Assembly (NCBI GenBank): GCA_029582155.1
Contig: CM055895.1
Location: forward strand, 23,308,745-23,372,744
Length of the DNA stretch: 64,000 nt
From: Panopea generosa
Lineage: Eukaryota > Mollusca > Bivalvia > Adapedonta > Hiatellidae
Reading direction: 5' to 3'
Shown here piece by piece: positions 1-14,400 of this stretch. Numbering within the stretch: position 1 is the stretch's first letter; every line of letters begins with the position of its first letter. The position numbers were made by a program, and so were the translations under genes. The notes beneath the pieces are model-generated. The model was not told the DNA's origin. It made no database searches and worked only from the letters and a program-made list of their open reading frames with translations.

Positions 1-740
1 GTCAATATAGACACTAACATAATATCTGCTATGACCTGGTGGTGTCAATATAAACACTAACATAATATCTGCTATGACCTGGTGGTGTCAATATAGACAC
101 TAACATAATATCTGCTATGACCTGGTGGTGTCAATATAGACACTAACATAATATCTGCTATGACCTGGTGGTGTCAATATGAACACTAACATAATATCTG
201 CTATGACCTGGTGGTGTCAATATGAACACTAACATAATATCTGCTATGACCTGGTGGTGTCAATATGAACACTAACATAATATCTGCTATGACCTGGTGG
301 TGTCAATATGAACACTAACATTATATCTGCTATGACCTGGTGGTGTCAATATAGACACTAACATAATATCTGCTATGACCTGGTGGTGTCAATATAAACA
401 CTAACATAATATCTGCTATGACCTGGTGGTGTCAATATAAACACTAGCATAATATCTGCTATGACCTGGTGGTGTCAATATAAACACTAACATTATATCT
501 GCTATGACTTGGTGGTGTCAAGATAAACACTAACATAATAATATTATCTGCTATGACCTGATTTTGACAAGAATAACACGTTTACAATGTCTTCTTATAA
601 CCTGATTATGTCAATAGAAACACTTACATAATATCTGTTATGACATGAATATGGCAAGATAAACACTAACACAATATCTGCTTATGACCTGATTATGACA
701 ATATAAACACTTACTCAATGTTTGCTTATGACCTGATTAT
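1..740. repeat. 43-bp minisatellite (left edge of window)
   Basis: A tandem array with a 43-bp period. Each unit contains gtcaatata, acactaacataatatctgc and tatgacctggtg. About 13 near-identical copies run to about 560, followed by about four decayed copies to 740 in which the last motif becomes tatgacctgattat. The array continues off the left edge, so its true length is unknown. It lies upstream of the first visible cadherin exon and is probably intronic. Confidence 0.93.
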
Positions 741-1011
741 AAGCCGTTAAAACAGTGTATGTTTATGAAAAGTTTACGATACTTAATTATGTGTGTTTAT
801 GATTTTGCATAGATACCAAAGCAATTAGATACAACAGTCGTTCGATGTTTTGTTACATGGACTAGTTTTAGATTCTATATTCAATCGTATCTTATTTAAT
901 CTTAATAATTGTTATGATTTATAATCATTTACGTAATCGTTGTTCTGCTCCAAAGTTTAACATCTAATTATGTATCTTTAATGTGATGTTTTGGAAATTA
1001 AATGCATGTAG

Positions 1012-1270
1012 ATTCGTGGTTGACAAATACAGTGGTTATATATCAGTATCTTACACTAACTGTTCCGAGGATTTAGTCGAGCAGACGAGAGACGGATACC
1101 AAATGACGTATACAGCAACTGACGGAGGAGGCAGACGTAGCTCTATGGCATTAGTGGTACATTTTAATGACGTCATTGTTAAAACACTAGTGTTCTCTAG
1201 ACCAGTTTATTCTGCGTTATTTCGAGGAAACGAAATGGAAAACGACATGAATCCATTAGTAACTGTCGAG
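1012..1270 (+). CDS. Cadherin-like exon A (ectodomain)
   Basis: The exon encodes the end of one cadherin repeat (FVVDKYSGYIS, YQMTYTATDGGG, ALVVHFND) and the start of the next (VFSRPVYSALFRGNEMEND). It begins with the last base of a split codon after a weak acceptor (gcatgtag) and ends at GAG before gtatta in phase 0. An in-frame ATG at 983 is intronic and is not the start. Confidence 0.75.
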
Positions 1271-2444
1271 GTATTATGAAAAACATATTACTTCAAACTG
1301 ACACAAATATATTTTATTAAACAATACTAAACATAGTTTTTTTGCTTATATAGATCTATCAGAATTCAGATTGACCAAATTTCACAATTCACAATAATTC
1401 GTTGTTTCTATTTACAAAAACGACTGTTTCTATAAAATTATATAAAAATGTTCACCATTAGTACGTTTAATATCTAATTATATCGCCCAGGAAGGGATAG
1501 TGCAATATCACTATATAAATATCACATTATAATTATATATAGAACCCCTGTGACATTCCATAGTTAGGTGCATCATGTTTTATCTGCATGATGTTAACAT
1601 CAAGATCTAAAAAAATGAATAGTGTTGATACTTAGTTAATACAGTTGTGATTACAATAAGCAATTATTATCGTCTATTGTTCTTACCATTTGGTCCAACA
1701 AAAACATGTAACAATAGTATTCTTTTTAATAAAACTTAAAAAAACATCAATCGTCAAACTCAACATATTCGATTGTGGTCCATCTTTTATATTGTATATA
1801 ATTTCAAAACATCGCTTTTAGCATAAAAATATTTCATTACCAACATATAAACAATGCACAGTAGTACGCCTGGTGTCATGCACCACAAACATATATTTTC
1901 CGTGCTTCATAATTATGTAATTTTAAACATATGTTTATAACCCAAGGCGAGTTATTCAAATAGAACTTGTACACCACGATGGAACATCACATATAACATC
2001 ATCAGTTGTTCGGTTGGTGTTTTGCTACCTCACCTCATCCTGGATGCCGCCAATGGGAACCTTTATCTTAAAACGCCAATTGATGATAAAGTACTTGAAA
2101 ATACAACTTTAGGATTGGTGGAAATCAGAGCACAGGATCACGGACATCCACCTCGCTTCAGTACCTGCATTGTAGAACTTTTTGTACAGGTATAACAATC
2201 TATAAAGTTTCATGTTCAATAACAAGAAGATTATGCAAAAAAAAAACGTGAAACCAACGAATGCTTTACAGTTGCATTACCGCCAATTAGTTATTCCTAA
2301 ACTACACAATTGACCACTATATGAGTATAAGTAGCTAGCTACGACAGTCTTATCCGAATGGTATCCACTTCAATATAGAAAATCAAATGTATAGTCCAAC
2401 AGTCCAATAATATTTCCTAAGCGTTGCTTACTTGTTACGATCAC

Positions 2445-2494
<50 letters not shown>

Positions 2495-5400
2495 CTCACC
2501 ATACAGTTGAATTTTGTTAAAATAAGGTACTTATCATTTCCACGGTTTTAAAGTATATTTCCGAAGCAAGAAGGTATCCACACATACAGTTGCTCAATAG
2601 CTTGTTGCTTGACCAGCTTATTTTTTTAAGACAGTGCAGTGACACCCCTAAGTTGTCTAACACCAGTGATGTCTTATTGTAGTTTATTCTATGCAAGCTT
2701 TTGCCCTTCTTCTCTACAGCAAGACATCACTGCCCCCTATGAACGTAAGCGCAAGAATTACGTTACCGTCATATTCAGCCCACAGCTGTGTAGTCAGACG
2801 TTAATAGTTTTACGAAAACCAACAACTACTCTCTCTCTGTTCGATACATGTTTTGAAGTATATTCTTGAACAAGTTAATATATATTTATATTTTTCAACA
2901 GACCAGTACACCCGTGGCGGCATGTGATGCTGAATCCACACAGATGGTCTTTATCCTGATAGCAGTTGTAATTGTTCTAGTCCAAGCTAATGCGATTGTT
3001 GTTTGTATCTTATTCACTATCAGAAATAAGTAAGTATTTATTTATTATCATTAATTTCTACTATTTACTTTTTAAAAATATAAATAATATAATTATAGAT
3101 GTTTCGGTAAAGTATCTAGTAATCAATATTTCATCAATTAGTGTTTTTAACAGTTCTAACCATGAATGCATCGAACGTGAAGTATTAGCTTTAATTGTGT
3201 GTTGTATTATATATCACTTACATATGAACTGCTTGATAGACTTGGAAATAGTTACGTAATATTGAATAGATCTGCATTTTGACAATATATAACTCCTTTT
3301 TGCTTCTTTGCTGTGCATTTCTAGTCAATAGCACCATTCTGAGTCTGTAATTCAACCTACGTATTTTAAGTTTTTGCGTTGGCACTTTATGTATGTTATA
3401 GCTGATAATTGGGTAAGTTCATCCTTGCATGGTATAGGGGTAATTAAATTTTCTGATGCAACCAGTTCATAATTGAGTATATACCTGTCTTATTTGTATC
3501 GGTCAATAATATGTTTTCAACTGTTCTCAAATAAGCAAAAATTGAATGTACGCTGCAATGTAAAACCGCTATGATATCGTTAGGCTCCACACACATATAT
3601 ATTTAAACACTCATTCCGTGGTTGAATAGTTTAAGCCTACGACATTGATGAAAGCCGATGCTTAAATAGCTGTAAATTATAATAGTAAATTAAGTAAATT
3701 GTGTAAGTTAGTAGCTCCATACGTGTACATCATGTTGCACTGGCGGGAATATTTCATGTTTTTAAATATGGCATATGAGGAGTTGTTATATTCTTATTTT
3801 TTCTATGGGAAAACGTCATTTATATGTCATTAATATCATATGTGGTACAAAGTTCATTATATGATAGCTTTTATTTATTGTATATGAATAAATGCTAACA
3901 CATTTGAATAACAATAAACCATGTTATATCATATAAATGATTGTAATTATATATATTCGTCATGAAAATAGCACGGGAAAATTGCATACAAAATGTTTTT
4001 GTTCTGTTTTTTTTTTCAATGGAATGCACAAGTGAACTATTTTGAAGCATAACTTTGCTGTCACAAAGTGACATTCTTACATTTCATCCTTCGCATTGGA
4101 TTGATAAATAATTTTTCCTATTTATACCTTTATACATCACGTCAGAGACGGTTTCAAGTCACAACGCGAGAATCTTACGTCAACCCTAGGGTGAGATAGA
4201 AACAACATTTACAGAATCCTCGATAAATGCAGAAAAGTGTTATAATTTAACTGCTATCAAGTGAAGTGAATTAATATACATGTGTGTTATCTGTAGGTAC
4301 AAAAGGCTATTAAAAGCAGCCTCAGCTCACACAATAGGTAAGTTGTGAAATATAATACAAACTTCAGGAATAATATTCATTTCTCGAAAATAAAGAGTCG
4401 ACTGAAACTAAAAGAAAGAACTAAAATTAGGACCTGTGATTTAAAGATAAAGTTTCCCGACCAAATAAGGCATACGCGGGAGAGATACAAGTACATGTAA
4501 TACCAAAAACCTACAAAACAACTGTCTGTATGTTCAAGACATAATCTGGTTAGCATAATGTTGTAACACGAATGATTCATTCATCTTCATAAACAAAAGT
4601 AATTGGAAGTTTTGCATTTAAAAGTATTATTAAAGAATAAGTAAACTAACTGTAGAAATATTACATTTAGGTGATATGCAATATTCTTTTTTTTATTTAA
4701 AGTTTTATTAAAGTATAGGCAAATAACAGTTTTAGGCAACATGCATGACATTTTCATTTATTTTAGATAAGGACATGGCTACAAGTGAGGTAATCGTTGG
4801 AATAAATGAGAGCAATGAAAATTTGAAACAGTAAGTAGAAGCCATTGTCTGACTGCGCTTTGAATATTCAATAAAACGTTATAAAACTTATCAAACTTGT
4901 CCAACATTTAAACAATGCCGTTATCGGAAGGAAATGTTACACATAGTACTGCAATAATTTGATCTTGAAGTCCCAATTTGCATTGGCTAACCATCAATGA
5001 GGGGTTTATGACACGTAACAATTCAAAACAACGCAAAATGAACATTGTGACTTGATTAAATATCGACTGTTTAAGAAACATCGCGAACAATTGAAACTTT
5101 AATTTGATATACAACTACGCGGTAAATTGGAAAGGCAATATTTATTATGTTCCGAGAAAGTAACATTTCCTGTCACAGTGTGTATTCAAATTAGACAAAC
5201 CAATACTTGTGTCTGTGTTTTGACCAAAAAAAAATATATATATTCATCACTTTTAAAGTTTAATAAATATTATGTGTGTAGCAGAAGTGTTACTTGTACT
5301 TTATAAGTAGAAAACGGATAATAAGATAGTATAGCGTTCTTAAGGATCTTTTTCACTTGTAATTGAATGTATGACTAACATGTTAACTGTGAACAAAATA

Positions 5401-8400
5401 ATGTTTAAACTAAATGCTTCCTGTACACTTCCTTTGGCAAATAATGCAGCCACACACATGCCATTGTCTTTCTCCGCATTGCTTCGACTTTGGAATATCC
5501 GTTATTTTCATATTTTTTTTAATCGTCCGATACCTTTTTCATAATTGATCTTTTGTAAGTGTATTAAGAGATCGACATAATGTTGTCCAGTACGGCCACC
5601 CATTCCTACCTCCTGGCAATATATCCTAAAACACTTTAAGGAGCTCATTAGTTAATGATGGTTTATATACTTCCATGCCGAAAGCGTATGTTCATAAATC
5701 TCTGGTAATCTTCTATCATAACCGTTGAACGTATAGTAAAAAAGCAAAACTTAATTTTCAAAAGATAACTACATGCGCCAATAGTACACAATGATAATGT
5801 TTTTACCATATTAACTTATGTACAACGTTAAGCCGATGTCAAATCCTTGATGCATACGTGGCTATTGAAAATAATCTTGTAGTACTAATGAATTATAGTC
5901 AACGATACACTTATTAGCTCTAAATTGGTATCAATCCATATTGCAACTGAAAATAATATTGCTATAGCTTCGTCAGGGATCTGTGGGTTGAGTAATGCAA
6001 TGCTTAAAGCACGGTTCTATTGTTAGAAACGGAATGATACATACGTTATTCATTATTTAAAATCATTATTAGACATTCACAATGTAAGAAACTTGTTTTA
6101 CTGTTAGCTTATGACAATTCCCATTTCAACAACAATTTAATATACTGTCAATAAGTAGTTGGAATCATTAGAAGTTGTGTGGCCAATACATACGATATCA
6201 ATTAGTAGAAAACTTAGCAATAAATACCCAAACAGTCGTAGCTTGTCACCCAGTGTTGTTCAGACGGACATTATTTAAAATAATGAAAGCTGCTGAATAT
6301 TATTGTATTTAATCACAACCCAATATAAATGGCAGATATATCTGGATATTCGTGTACAGACTTTAGTGTCAACGGTTTACAAGAACACTAAATGTTGTAT
6401 GCATTCACATGTCCTTTCCACCAATATACTCGGTGTTGAATACACGCACATCCGTTATAGTCTAAAGAGAAACAGAATACTTGGATAGGTAACGTTTATA
6501 TTCTTATTTTTCGACGCCCATACTTTAATTGACTTGTGAGTGTTTACTTTTGCAATATTTCACTAATCCCAGCTCTGTGCTCATATATATAAGAGTAACA
6601 TGCGTTTGAAAGCAAACATTTAAACAAGTTGATTTAATCAAATTTATTCTGTTTATGTGGGGTAGGGTGCGGGTAATAAAATATTACAAATTACAAAATA
6701 TATATCATAAGACAGAAGAATGTTTTCTTTTCTTATTTGTCTATAACCCATAGAGATATGGAGCACGTGGTCAAGCGGTAGAGCACCGAACCCATGATCG
6801 GAGGGTCGTGAGTTCGATCCTCCGCTATGGCTATGTGTGGTGTCCTTGAGCAAGACATTTTTCCGCAATTGCTTTGTACTGGTTCTACCTTGGAAGACTT
6901 CGAGCGTGATTTGTCTAAGTTGTAAGAACTTGTTTCACAATCAAAGTAAAATAAATAAGTTTAAACTAAAATAGAGATATACAAGTCCTTGCTATAACCC
7001 ATATATATATTTCTCTCTGTAAATTTTTCAATAAAGATCTTATTTTTTTATTTATTCTTCAGCAGTAACAAATCACTTGATCATAATAATATTCATTAAA
7101 ATAATCATAGGTTTGAAACTAAAAACGTGACGAAATATCGGACTGAAGAAAACTTTCTCATTCCTCTATAACCCATATCGCTCAATCCGCCGAAGTTCTG
7201 ATTTCGCATGTACATGTTTCCACCCAGTAGCTCGGATCTAGCTCGCATCTAACTCCACTTATGTAAAATGGCTGCTAAATGACAGCAAAACAAGATAAAT
7301 TCGAATGTCTTGGTCATATTCACCGTCTATCAAACTACAGAGGACAGTTTTTTTGCATAGCACGCATTTATTATTCATTATTTTATCAATATAAATCACC
7401 GTTTTAAGGAATTAACGATTGTTTACGCAGTAATTGCCTTCGAAAAAGACGTATGTATGTGGTCTAATTTTCCACTTGGTTTTGTTCGGATGGAAATGAG
7501 ACGTAAAGGTGTAACCCCACCATTGATTTTTGTTCTTTATTCTATAGTAAATAATAAAAGCTTGAAGACTTGTCATTCATAGAGGGTCCCAAATGAAAGA
7601 AGTGAAACCTACATTTTACTGTTTGTCAACCTCTGCACTATCAAAATATGATGAGAAAAGTAGGGGTCATGTGTCATATAAGAGATTTTTTTTCTGCTCA
7701 GTGTGTACACTGGTGACAAAGTGAAAGTAGACTTCCGAAATCATGAATTCATACCCCAATTTCCAAGCATCATTTTTTTTTTTCTAAATTCACAATTCAA
7801 ACATGACAATGCTATCAAAATGTTCAAAATACATCAATAATGCCATTCAAATAAAAAAATGAGCATTAAAATAAGGAAAATGCATTTTTACGGAAGAAGA
7901 ATTGAGGATTATTTATAACCGCCATTATGCGAAGCACTTCCTTTTCGCAATGGTGGCACTATGCCTAAAGGGGCTTGTCTCACCCCTATTACGGCGATTA
8001 AATGAGACTAGGCCGACCTGAACGCGAGAACTCGTATTTTATTATCATGGATACTTTGTTGAGTTGTCGAGTAATTGATATGATAGCTATAGTCCCATGT
8101 AGTTAACAATGTTGTTATGTTCATGTATTACTATTAATAATACAAGTATTCAGTAAGTATGATGTGTACTCACGAAGGACGTATTCTTTTAACATTTTTC
8201 AAATTCACTGGAACAGCTTTTAAAATATATAAAACAAAAAACATTTTGAGTTGAAAAATGCTACTCGCTGAAGACGCAATTAGACTTCGACCTTTAAAAT
8301 AAACGTGAACAAAATTAATAATCTCAACTCCGATACAAGATTTGCTGTTCGACAGTAGCATGTAACTCCGATACAAGATTTGCTGTTCGACAGTTACATG

Positions 8401-11400
8401 TTACTCCGATACAAGATTTGCTGTTCGACAGTTACATGTAACTCCGATACAAGATTTGCTGTTCGACCATAACATGTAACTCCGATACAAGATTTGCTGT
8501 TCGACAGTAGCATGTAACTCCAATACAAGAATTACTGTTCGACAGTTACATGTAGCTCCGATTCAAGATTTGCTGTTCGACAGTAGCATGTAACTCAGAT
8601 ACAAGATTTCTGTTCGAAAGTTACATGTTGCTCCGATCAAGATTTTCTGTTCGACAGTAGCGTGTAGCTCCGATACAAGATTTGCTGTTTGACAGTTACA
8701 TATAGCTCCGATACAAGATTTGCTGTCCGACAGTAGCATGTAACTCCGATACAAGATTTGCTATTGGACAGTTACATGTAACACCGATACAAGATTTGCT
8801 GTCCAACAGTAGCATGTAACACCGTTACAAGATTTGCTGTCCGACAGTAGCATGTAACTCCGATACAAGATTTGCTGTTCGACAGTAGCATGTAACTCGG
8901 ATACAAGATTTACTGTCCGACAGTAGCATGTAACACCTATACAGATTTGCTGTCTGACAGTTGCATATAACTCCGTTACAAGATTTGCTGTCTGACAATA
9001 GCATGTACCACCGATACAAGATTTGCTGTCCGACAGTTGCATGTAACTCTGATACAAGATTTGCTTTTCGACAGTAGCATGTAACTCCGAGACAAGATTT
9101 GCTGCCAGACAGTAGCATGTAGCTCCCATACAATATTTACTGTTCGACAGTAGCATGTAACACCGATACAAGATTTGCTGTTCGACAGTAGCATGTAACA
9201 CCGATACAAGATTTGCTGTCTGACGGTAGCATGTAACACCGATACAAGATTTGCTGTCCGACAGTTGCATGTAACTCTGATACAAGATTGGCTGTTCGAC
9301 AGTAGCATGTAACTCTGATACAAGATTTGCTGCCAGACAGTAGCATGTAACATCGATACAAGATTTGCTGTCCGACAGTTGAATGTAACTCCGATACAAG
9401 ATTTGCTGTCCGACAGTTGCATGTAACTCTGATACAAGATTGGCTGTTCGACAGTAGCATGTAACTCTGATACAAGATTTGCTGCCAGACAGTAGCATGT
9501 AACATCGATACAAGATTTGCTGTCCGACAGTTGCATGTAACTCCGATACAAGATTTGCTGTTCTACAGTAGCATGTAACTCCGATACAATAATTGCTGCC
9601 AGACAGTAGCATGTAGCTTCGATACAAGATTTGCTGTACGACAGTAGCATGTAACACTGATACAAGATTTGCTGTCCGACAGTAGCATGTAACACCGATA
9701 CAAGATTTGCTATCCGACAGAAGCATGTAGCTCCGATACAAGATTTGCTGTCGACAGTAGCATGTAGCTCCGATACAAGATTTGCTGTCCGACAGTAGCA
9801 TGTAACTCCGATACAAGATTTGCTGTCCGACAGTTACATGTAACTCCGATACAAGATTTGCTGTCCGACAGTAGCATGTAACACCGATACAAGATTTGCT
9901 GTCCGACAGTAGCATGTAGCTCCGATACAAGATTTGCTGTCCAACAGTTACATGTAGCTCCGATACAAGATTTGCTGTCCAACAGTAGCATGTAACTCCG
10001 ATACAAGATTTGCTGTTCGACAGTTACATGTAGCTCCGATACAAGACTTGCTGTCCGACAGTTTCATGTAACTCCGATACAAGATTTGCTGTAGCATGTA
10101 ACACCGATACAAGATTTGCTGTCCGACAGTAGCATGTAGCTCCGATACAAGATTTTCTGTCCGACAGTAGCATGTAACTCTGATACAAGATTTGCTGTTC
10201 GACAGTTACATGTAGCTCCGATACAAGATTTTCTGTCCGACAGTAGCATGTGACACCAATACAAGATTTTCTGTCCGACAGTAGCATGTAACTCCGATAC
10301 AATATTTGCTGTCCGATAGTAGCATGTAACACCGATACAAGATTTTCTGTCCGACAGTAACATGTAACTCCGATACAAAATTTTCTGTCCGACAGTAGCA
10401 TGAAACCCCGATACAAGATTTTCTGTCCGACAGTAGCATGTAACTCCGATACAAGATTTGCTGTCCGACAGTAGCATGTAACTCCGATACAAGATTTGCT
10501 GTCCGACAGTAGCACGTAACACCGATACAATATTTGCTGTCCGATAGTAGCATGTAACACCGATACAAGATTTTCTGTCCGACAGTAACATGTAACTCCG
10601 ATACAAAATTTTCTGTCCGACAGTAGCATGAAACTCCGATACAAGATTTTCTGTCCGACAGTAGCATGTAACTCCATTACAAGATTTTCTGTCCGACAGT
10701 AGCATGTAACTTCGATACAAGATTTTCTGTCCGACAGTAGCATGTAACTCCGATACAAGATTTTCTGTCCGACAGTAGCATGTAATACCGATACAAGATT
10801 TTCTGTCCGACAGTAGCATATAACTCCGATACAAGATTTGCTGTTCGACAGTAGCATGTAATTCCGATACAAGATTTGCTGTTCGATTGTAGCATGTCAT
10901 AAAGATTTGCTGTTCAACCGTTACATGTAGCTCCGATACAAGATTTGCTGTCCGACAGTAGCATGTAACTCCGGTACAAGATTTTCTGTCCGACAGTAGC
11001 ATGTAACACCGATACAAGATTTTCTGTCCGACAGTAGCATATAATTCCGATACAAGATTTGCTGTTCGACAGTAGCATATAACTCCGATACAAGATTTGC
11101 TGTTCGACAGTAGCATATAACTCCGATACAAGATTTGCTGTTCGACAGTAGCATATAACACCGATACAAGATTTTCTGTCCGACAGTAGCATGTAACTCC
11201 GATACAAGACTTGCTGTCCGACAGTAGCATATAACTCCGATACAAGATTTGCTGTCCGACAGTAGCAAGTAACATCGATACAAGATTTTCTGTCCGACAG
11301 TAGCATATAACTCCGATACAAGATTTGCTGTTCGATTGTAGCATGTCATACAAGATTTGCTGTCCGACAGTTACATGTAGCTCCGATACAAGATTTGCTG

Positions 11401-14400
11401 TTCGACAGTTTCATGTAGCTCGGAAGACGGGGTTATCGTTTTGTAGAGAACTATATTGAAAAGTGAAATCAATTTTAGATAGAAGGATTCAGCACGTCTA
11501 TGTCAGAAAGGCCAAACATGTATTTGAAACTGTTCCCGACATGTGATCTAAAAAATGTATTGACTTTGTAACCGGATACCATTGGTTCAGTTTTAAGTAA
11601 AAAAGAAACGTGACTTCTAGAGTACTTAATCTAGTATCCAGCTCAGTAACTTCAAACACCTGGAGAACTCAATATATTTTAATCGCATTCGGTGACTGAA
11701 AATTTAAAAAAAAAATTAACAGATGTTGTCAACAGTGTTTTCTAATAGTGTTACATTAACGTTCTCCATAAAAACTCACCATCTCAAATGTCTATGATTG
11801 TAACAACATTTCTGGAAAAAAGTTATATCCAACATACCTATCTGATTTAGACACTAGTTCATTACTTCCCTTTTCCAAAATGTCTGGAAGAATGATATAG
11901 TTCTAGGAAGGTTCCACAGCTATTGATGATCGTCCAGTATATAACAGATGACGATGGGTTTTTCTTTTTGTATCTTTGTCTTTATCAGACTTTTATTCCC
12001 CTTTATTTTCATCAGGTTCTTCTGTTTTAATCCCATTAACCGTTAAAAAGACGCATATCTTTCAAGGGATAGTATTTTGAATCAACATACACGATAATCC
12101 GTCATTTTTTAGTTTAAACTTATTTATTTTATTTCGATTGTGAAACAGGTTCTTACAACTTAGGCAAATCACGCTCGAAATCTTCCTGGTTAGAACCAGT
12201 ACTAAACGTAATCGGAAATGTGTCTTGCTCAAGGACATCACACATAGTCGTGGCGGAGGATCGAACCCACGACCCTCCGGTCATGGGTTCAGTGCTCTAC
12301 CACTGGACCACGCGCTACGCACAAATCCATATTTTTTTATTCCATATTGTTCATTCCAAACGGGTCGCGCTCGGTCCGAAAACTTTATTAGAGAAAATGG
12401 GCCACTTACTCTCAGAACGGTGGTAGTTTTACTCATTCTGAGGTCTTCTTCCACCAACAAAACTGACCATGCCTTATATAAACTGAAATGTATTGAAAAT
12501 GGCGTTACATCCCCTTCATTCCAGACGGGACCCTGTCTCATTATTTATGGAAAACCTCATGTACTAATATTGCTGATTACACATTATGTGTGTGATGGTG
12601 ACCATTTTTGTTTTATTACCTATAGGTCCACACCCGTGTTAAATGTCGACATCAGCGATGCTAATTATCACTATTACGACAGCGTTAGTACGAATAGGTA
12701 AGATCAGGTCATGTTAAATCTGGGTTTTTTATGCAGTCACATTTGGAAAATAAACAGACCAATTATTATGGAAAATAGAAAGAAGGAAAATTATACTTAT
12801 ATCTCTCGTGGTAGAAATAACTGTTATGAAATATTTTATTGTACATGATTATTTGTAATTCACATCTTGGAAGCCTACTATTAGTTGCTTCATGTGATTC
12901 CTTTAACGACTTAAGAGAAATAACAATCAAAGGACACAGCCACAACACAATTAGTCCATAAAACAGTTCTAGTTAATACAATACAAAAATACGTAAAGGG
13001 AGACAACAGTGGTAATCGTCATAAAGCTTGGAACACCTGGTAGCACAATCGCTGCCGGGGTGCTTTAATCTGGCAAACTGGTCTGTCCAACCTCCCTCTT
13101 CGCACCACACTGTCGTCACATCATAAAACTTGTTCTTTACACCACACCGTCGTCACACCATAAAACTTGCTCTTTACACCTCACCGTCGTCACACCAAAA
13201 ATCCTGCTCTTTAAACCACACCATCGTCACACCATAAAACTAGCTCTTAACACTACACCATCGTCACACCATAAAACTTGCTCTAAACACTACAACACCG
13301 TCGTCACACCATCAACCCTGCTCTTTACACCACACAACCGTCACACCATAAAACTTGCTCTTTACAACACACCGTCGTCACACCATCAAGCTTGCTCTTT
13401 ATACCACACCGTCGTCACACCATAAAGCTTGCTCTTTTTACCTCCCGTCGTCAAACCATAAAGCTTGCTCTTTATACCATACCGTCGTCACACCTTACAG
13501 CTCGCTCTTTACACCACAACGTCGTCACACCATACGGCTCGCTCTTTACACCACACCGTCGTCACACCATACAGCTCGCTCTTTACACCACACCGTCGTC
13601 AAACCATACAGCTCGCTCTTTACACCACACCGTCGTCACACCATACAGCTCGCTATTTACACCACATCGTCGTCACACCATACAGCTCGCTCTTTACACC
13701 ACACCGTCGTCACACCATACGGCTCGCTCTTTACACCACACCGTCGTCACACCATATGACTCGCTCTTTACACCACACCGTCGTCACACCATACAGCTCG
13801 CTCTTTACACCACACCGTCGTCACACCATACGGCTCGCTTTACACCACACCGTCGTCACACCATACAGCTCGCTCTTTACACCACACCGTCGTCAAACCA
13901 TACAGCGCTCTCTTTACACCACACCGTCGTCTCGCCATAAATCCTGCTGTTTATACCACATCGTCGTCACACCATAAATCCTGCTCTTTACACCACACCG
14001 TCGTCACACCATCAAGCTTGCTCTTTACACCACATCGTCGTCACACCATAAATTCTGCTGTTTAAACACCACATCGTCGTCACATTATCAAGCTTGCGCT
14101 TTATAACACACCGTTGTCGTATCATCAAGCTTGCTCTTTATACCACACCGTCGTCACACCATAAAACTTGCTCTTTACACCACACCGTCGTCACTTCATC
14201 CAGCTTGCGCTTTATAACACACCATCGTCACACCATAAAACTTGCTCTTAACACCACACCGTCGTCACTTCATCCAGCTTGCTCTTTATACCACACCGTC
14301 GTCACACCATAAATTCTGCTCTTCATACCACACCGTCGTCACATCATAAAGCTTGCTTTTACACCACACCGTCGTCACAATATACAGCTTGTTCTTTACG

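Larger units (their letters stand above)
4831..12625 (+). other. Large intron filled with repeats
   Basis: A 7.8-kb intron between tail exons E and F. It holds a SINE at 6760-6970, the 38-bp minisatellite at 8325-11423 and an opposite-strand SINE at 12109-12320. The parts 4831-6749, 6981-8324 and 11424-12108 are AT-rich with no recognised feature, except three scattered copies of ctataacccata near 6741, 6995 and 7167. Confidence 0.65.

Noticed and set aside
983-1011. Start codon at 983 for the first cadherin-like exon
   Set aside because: The cadherin motif begins after the AG at 1011 and the gene clearly continues to the left, so the ATG is intronic.
6760-6835. Functional tRNA genes at the SINE heads (also 26560, 55755, 57765, 63310)
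   Set aside because: A- and B-box-like sequences are present, but no clean cloverleaf is evident and each is joined to a SINE body.
8761-11353. 389- and 429-codon open frames on the - strand
   Set aside because: These are products of the 38-bp array; the same sequence is open in overlapping frames and it lies in an intron.
8325-11423. CRISPR array
   Set aside because: The repeats are contiguous without unique spacers, and the DNA is eukaryotic.
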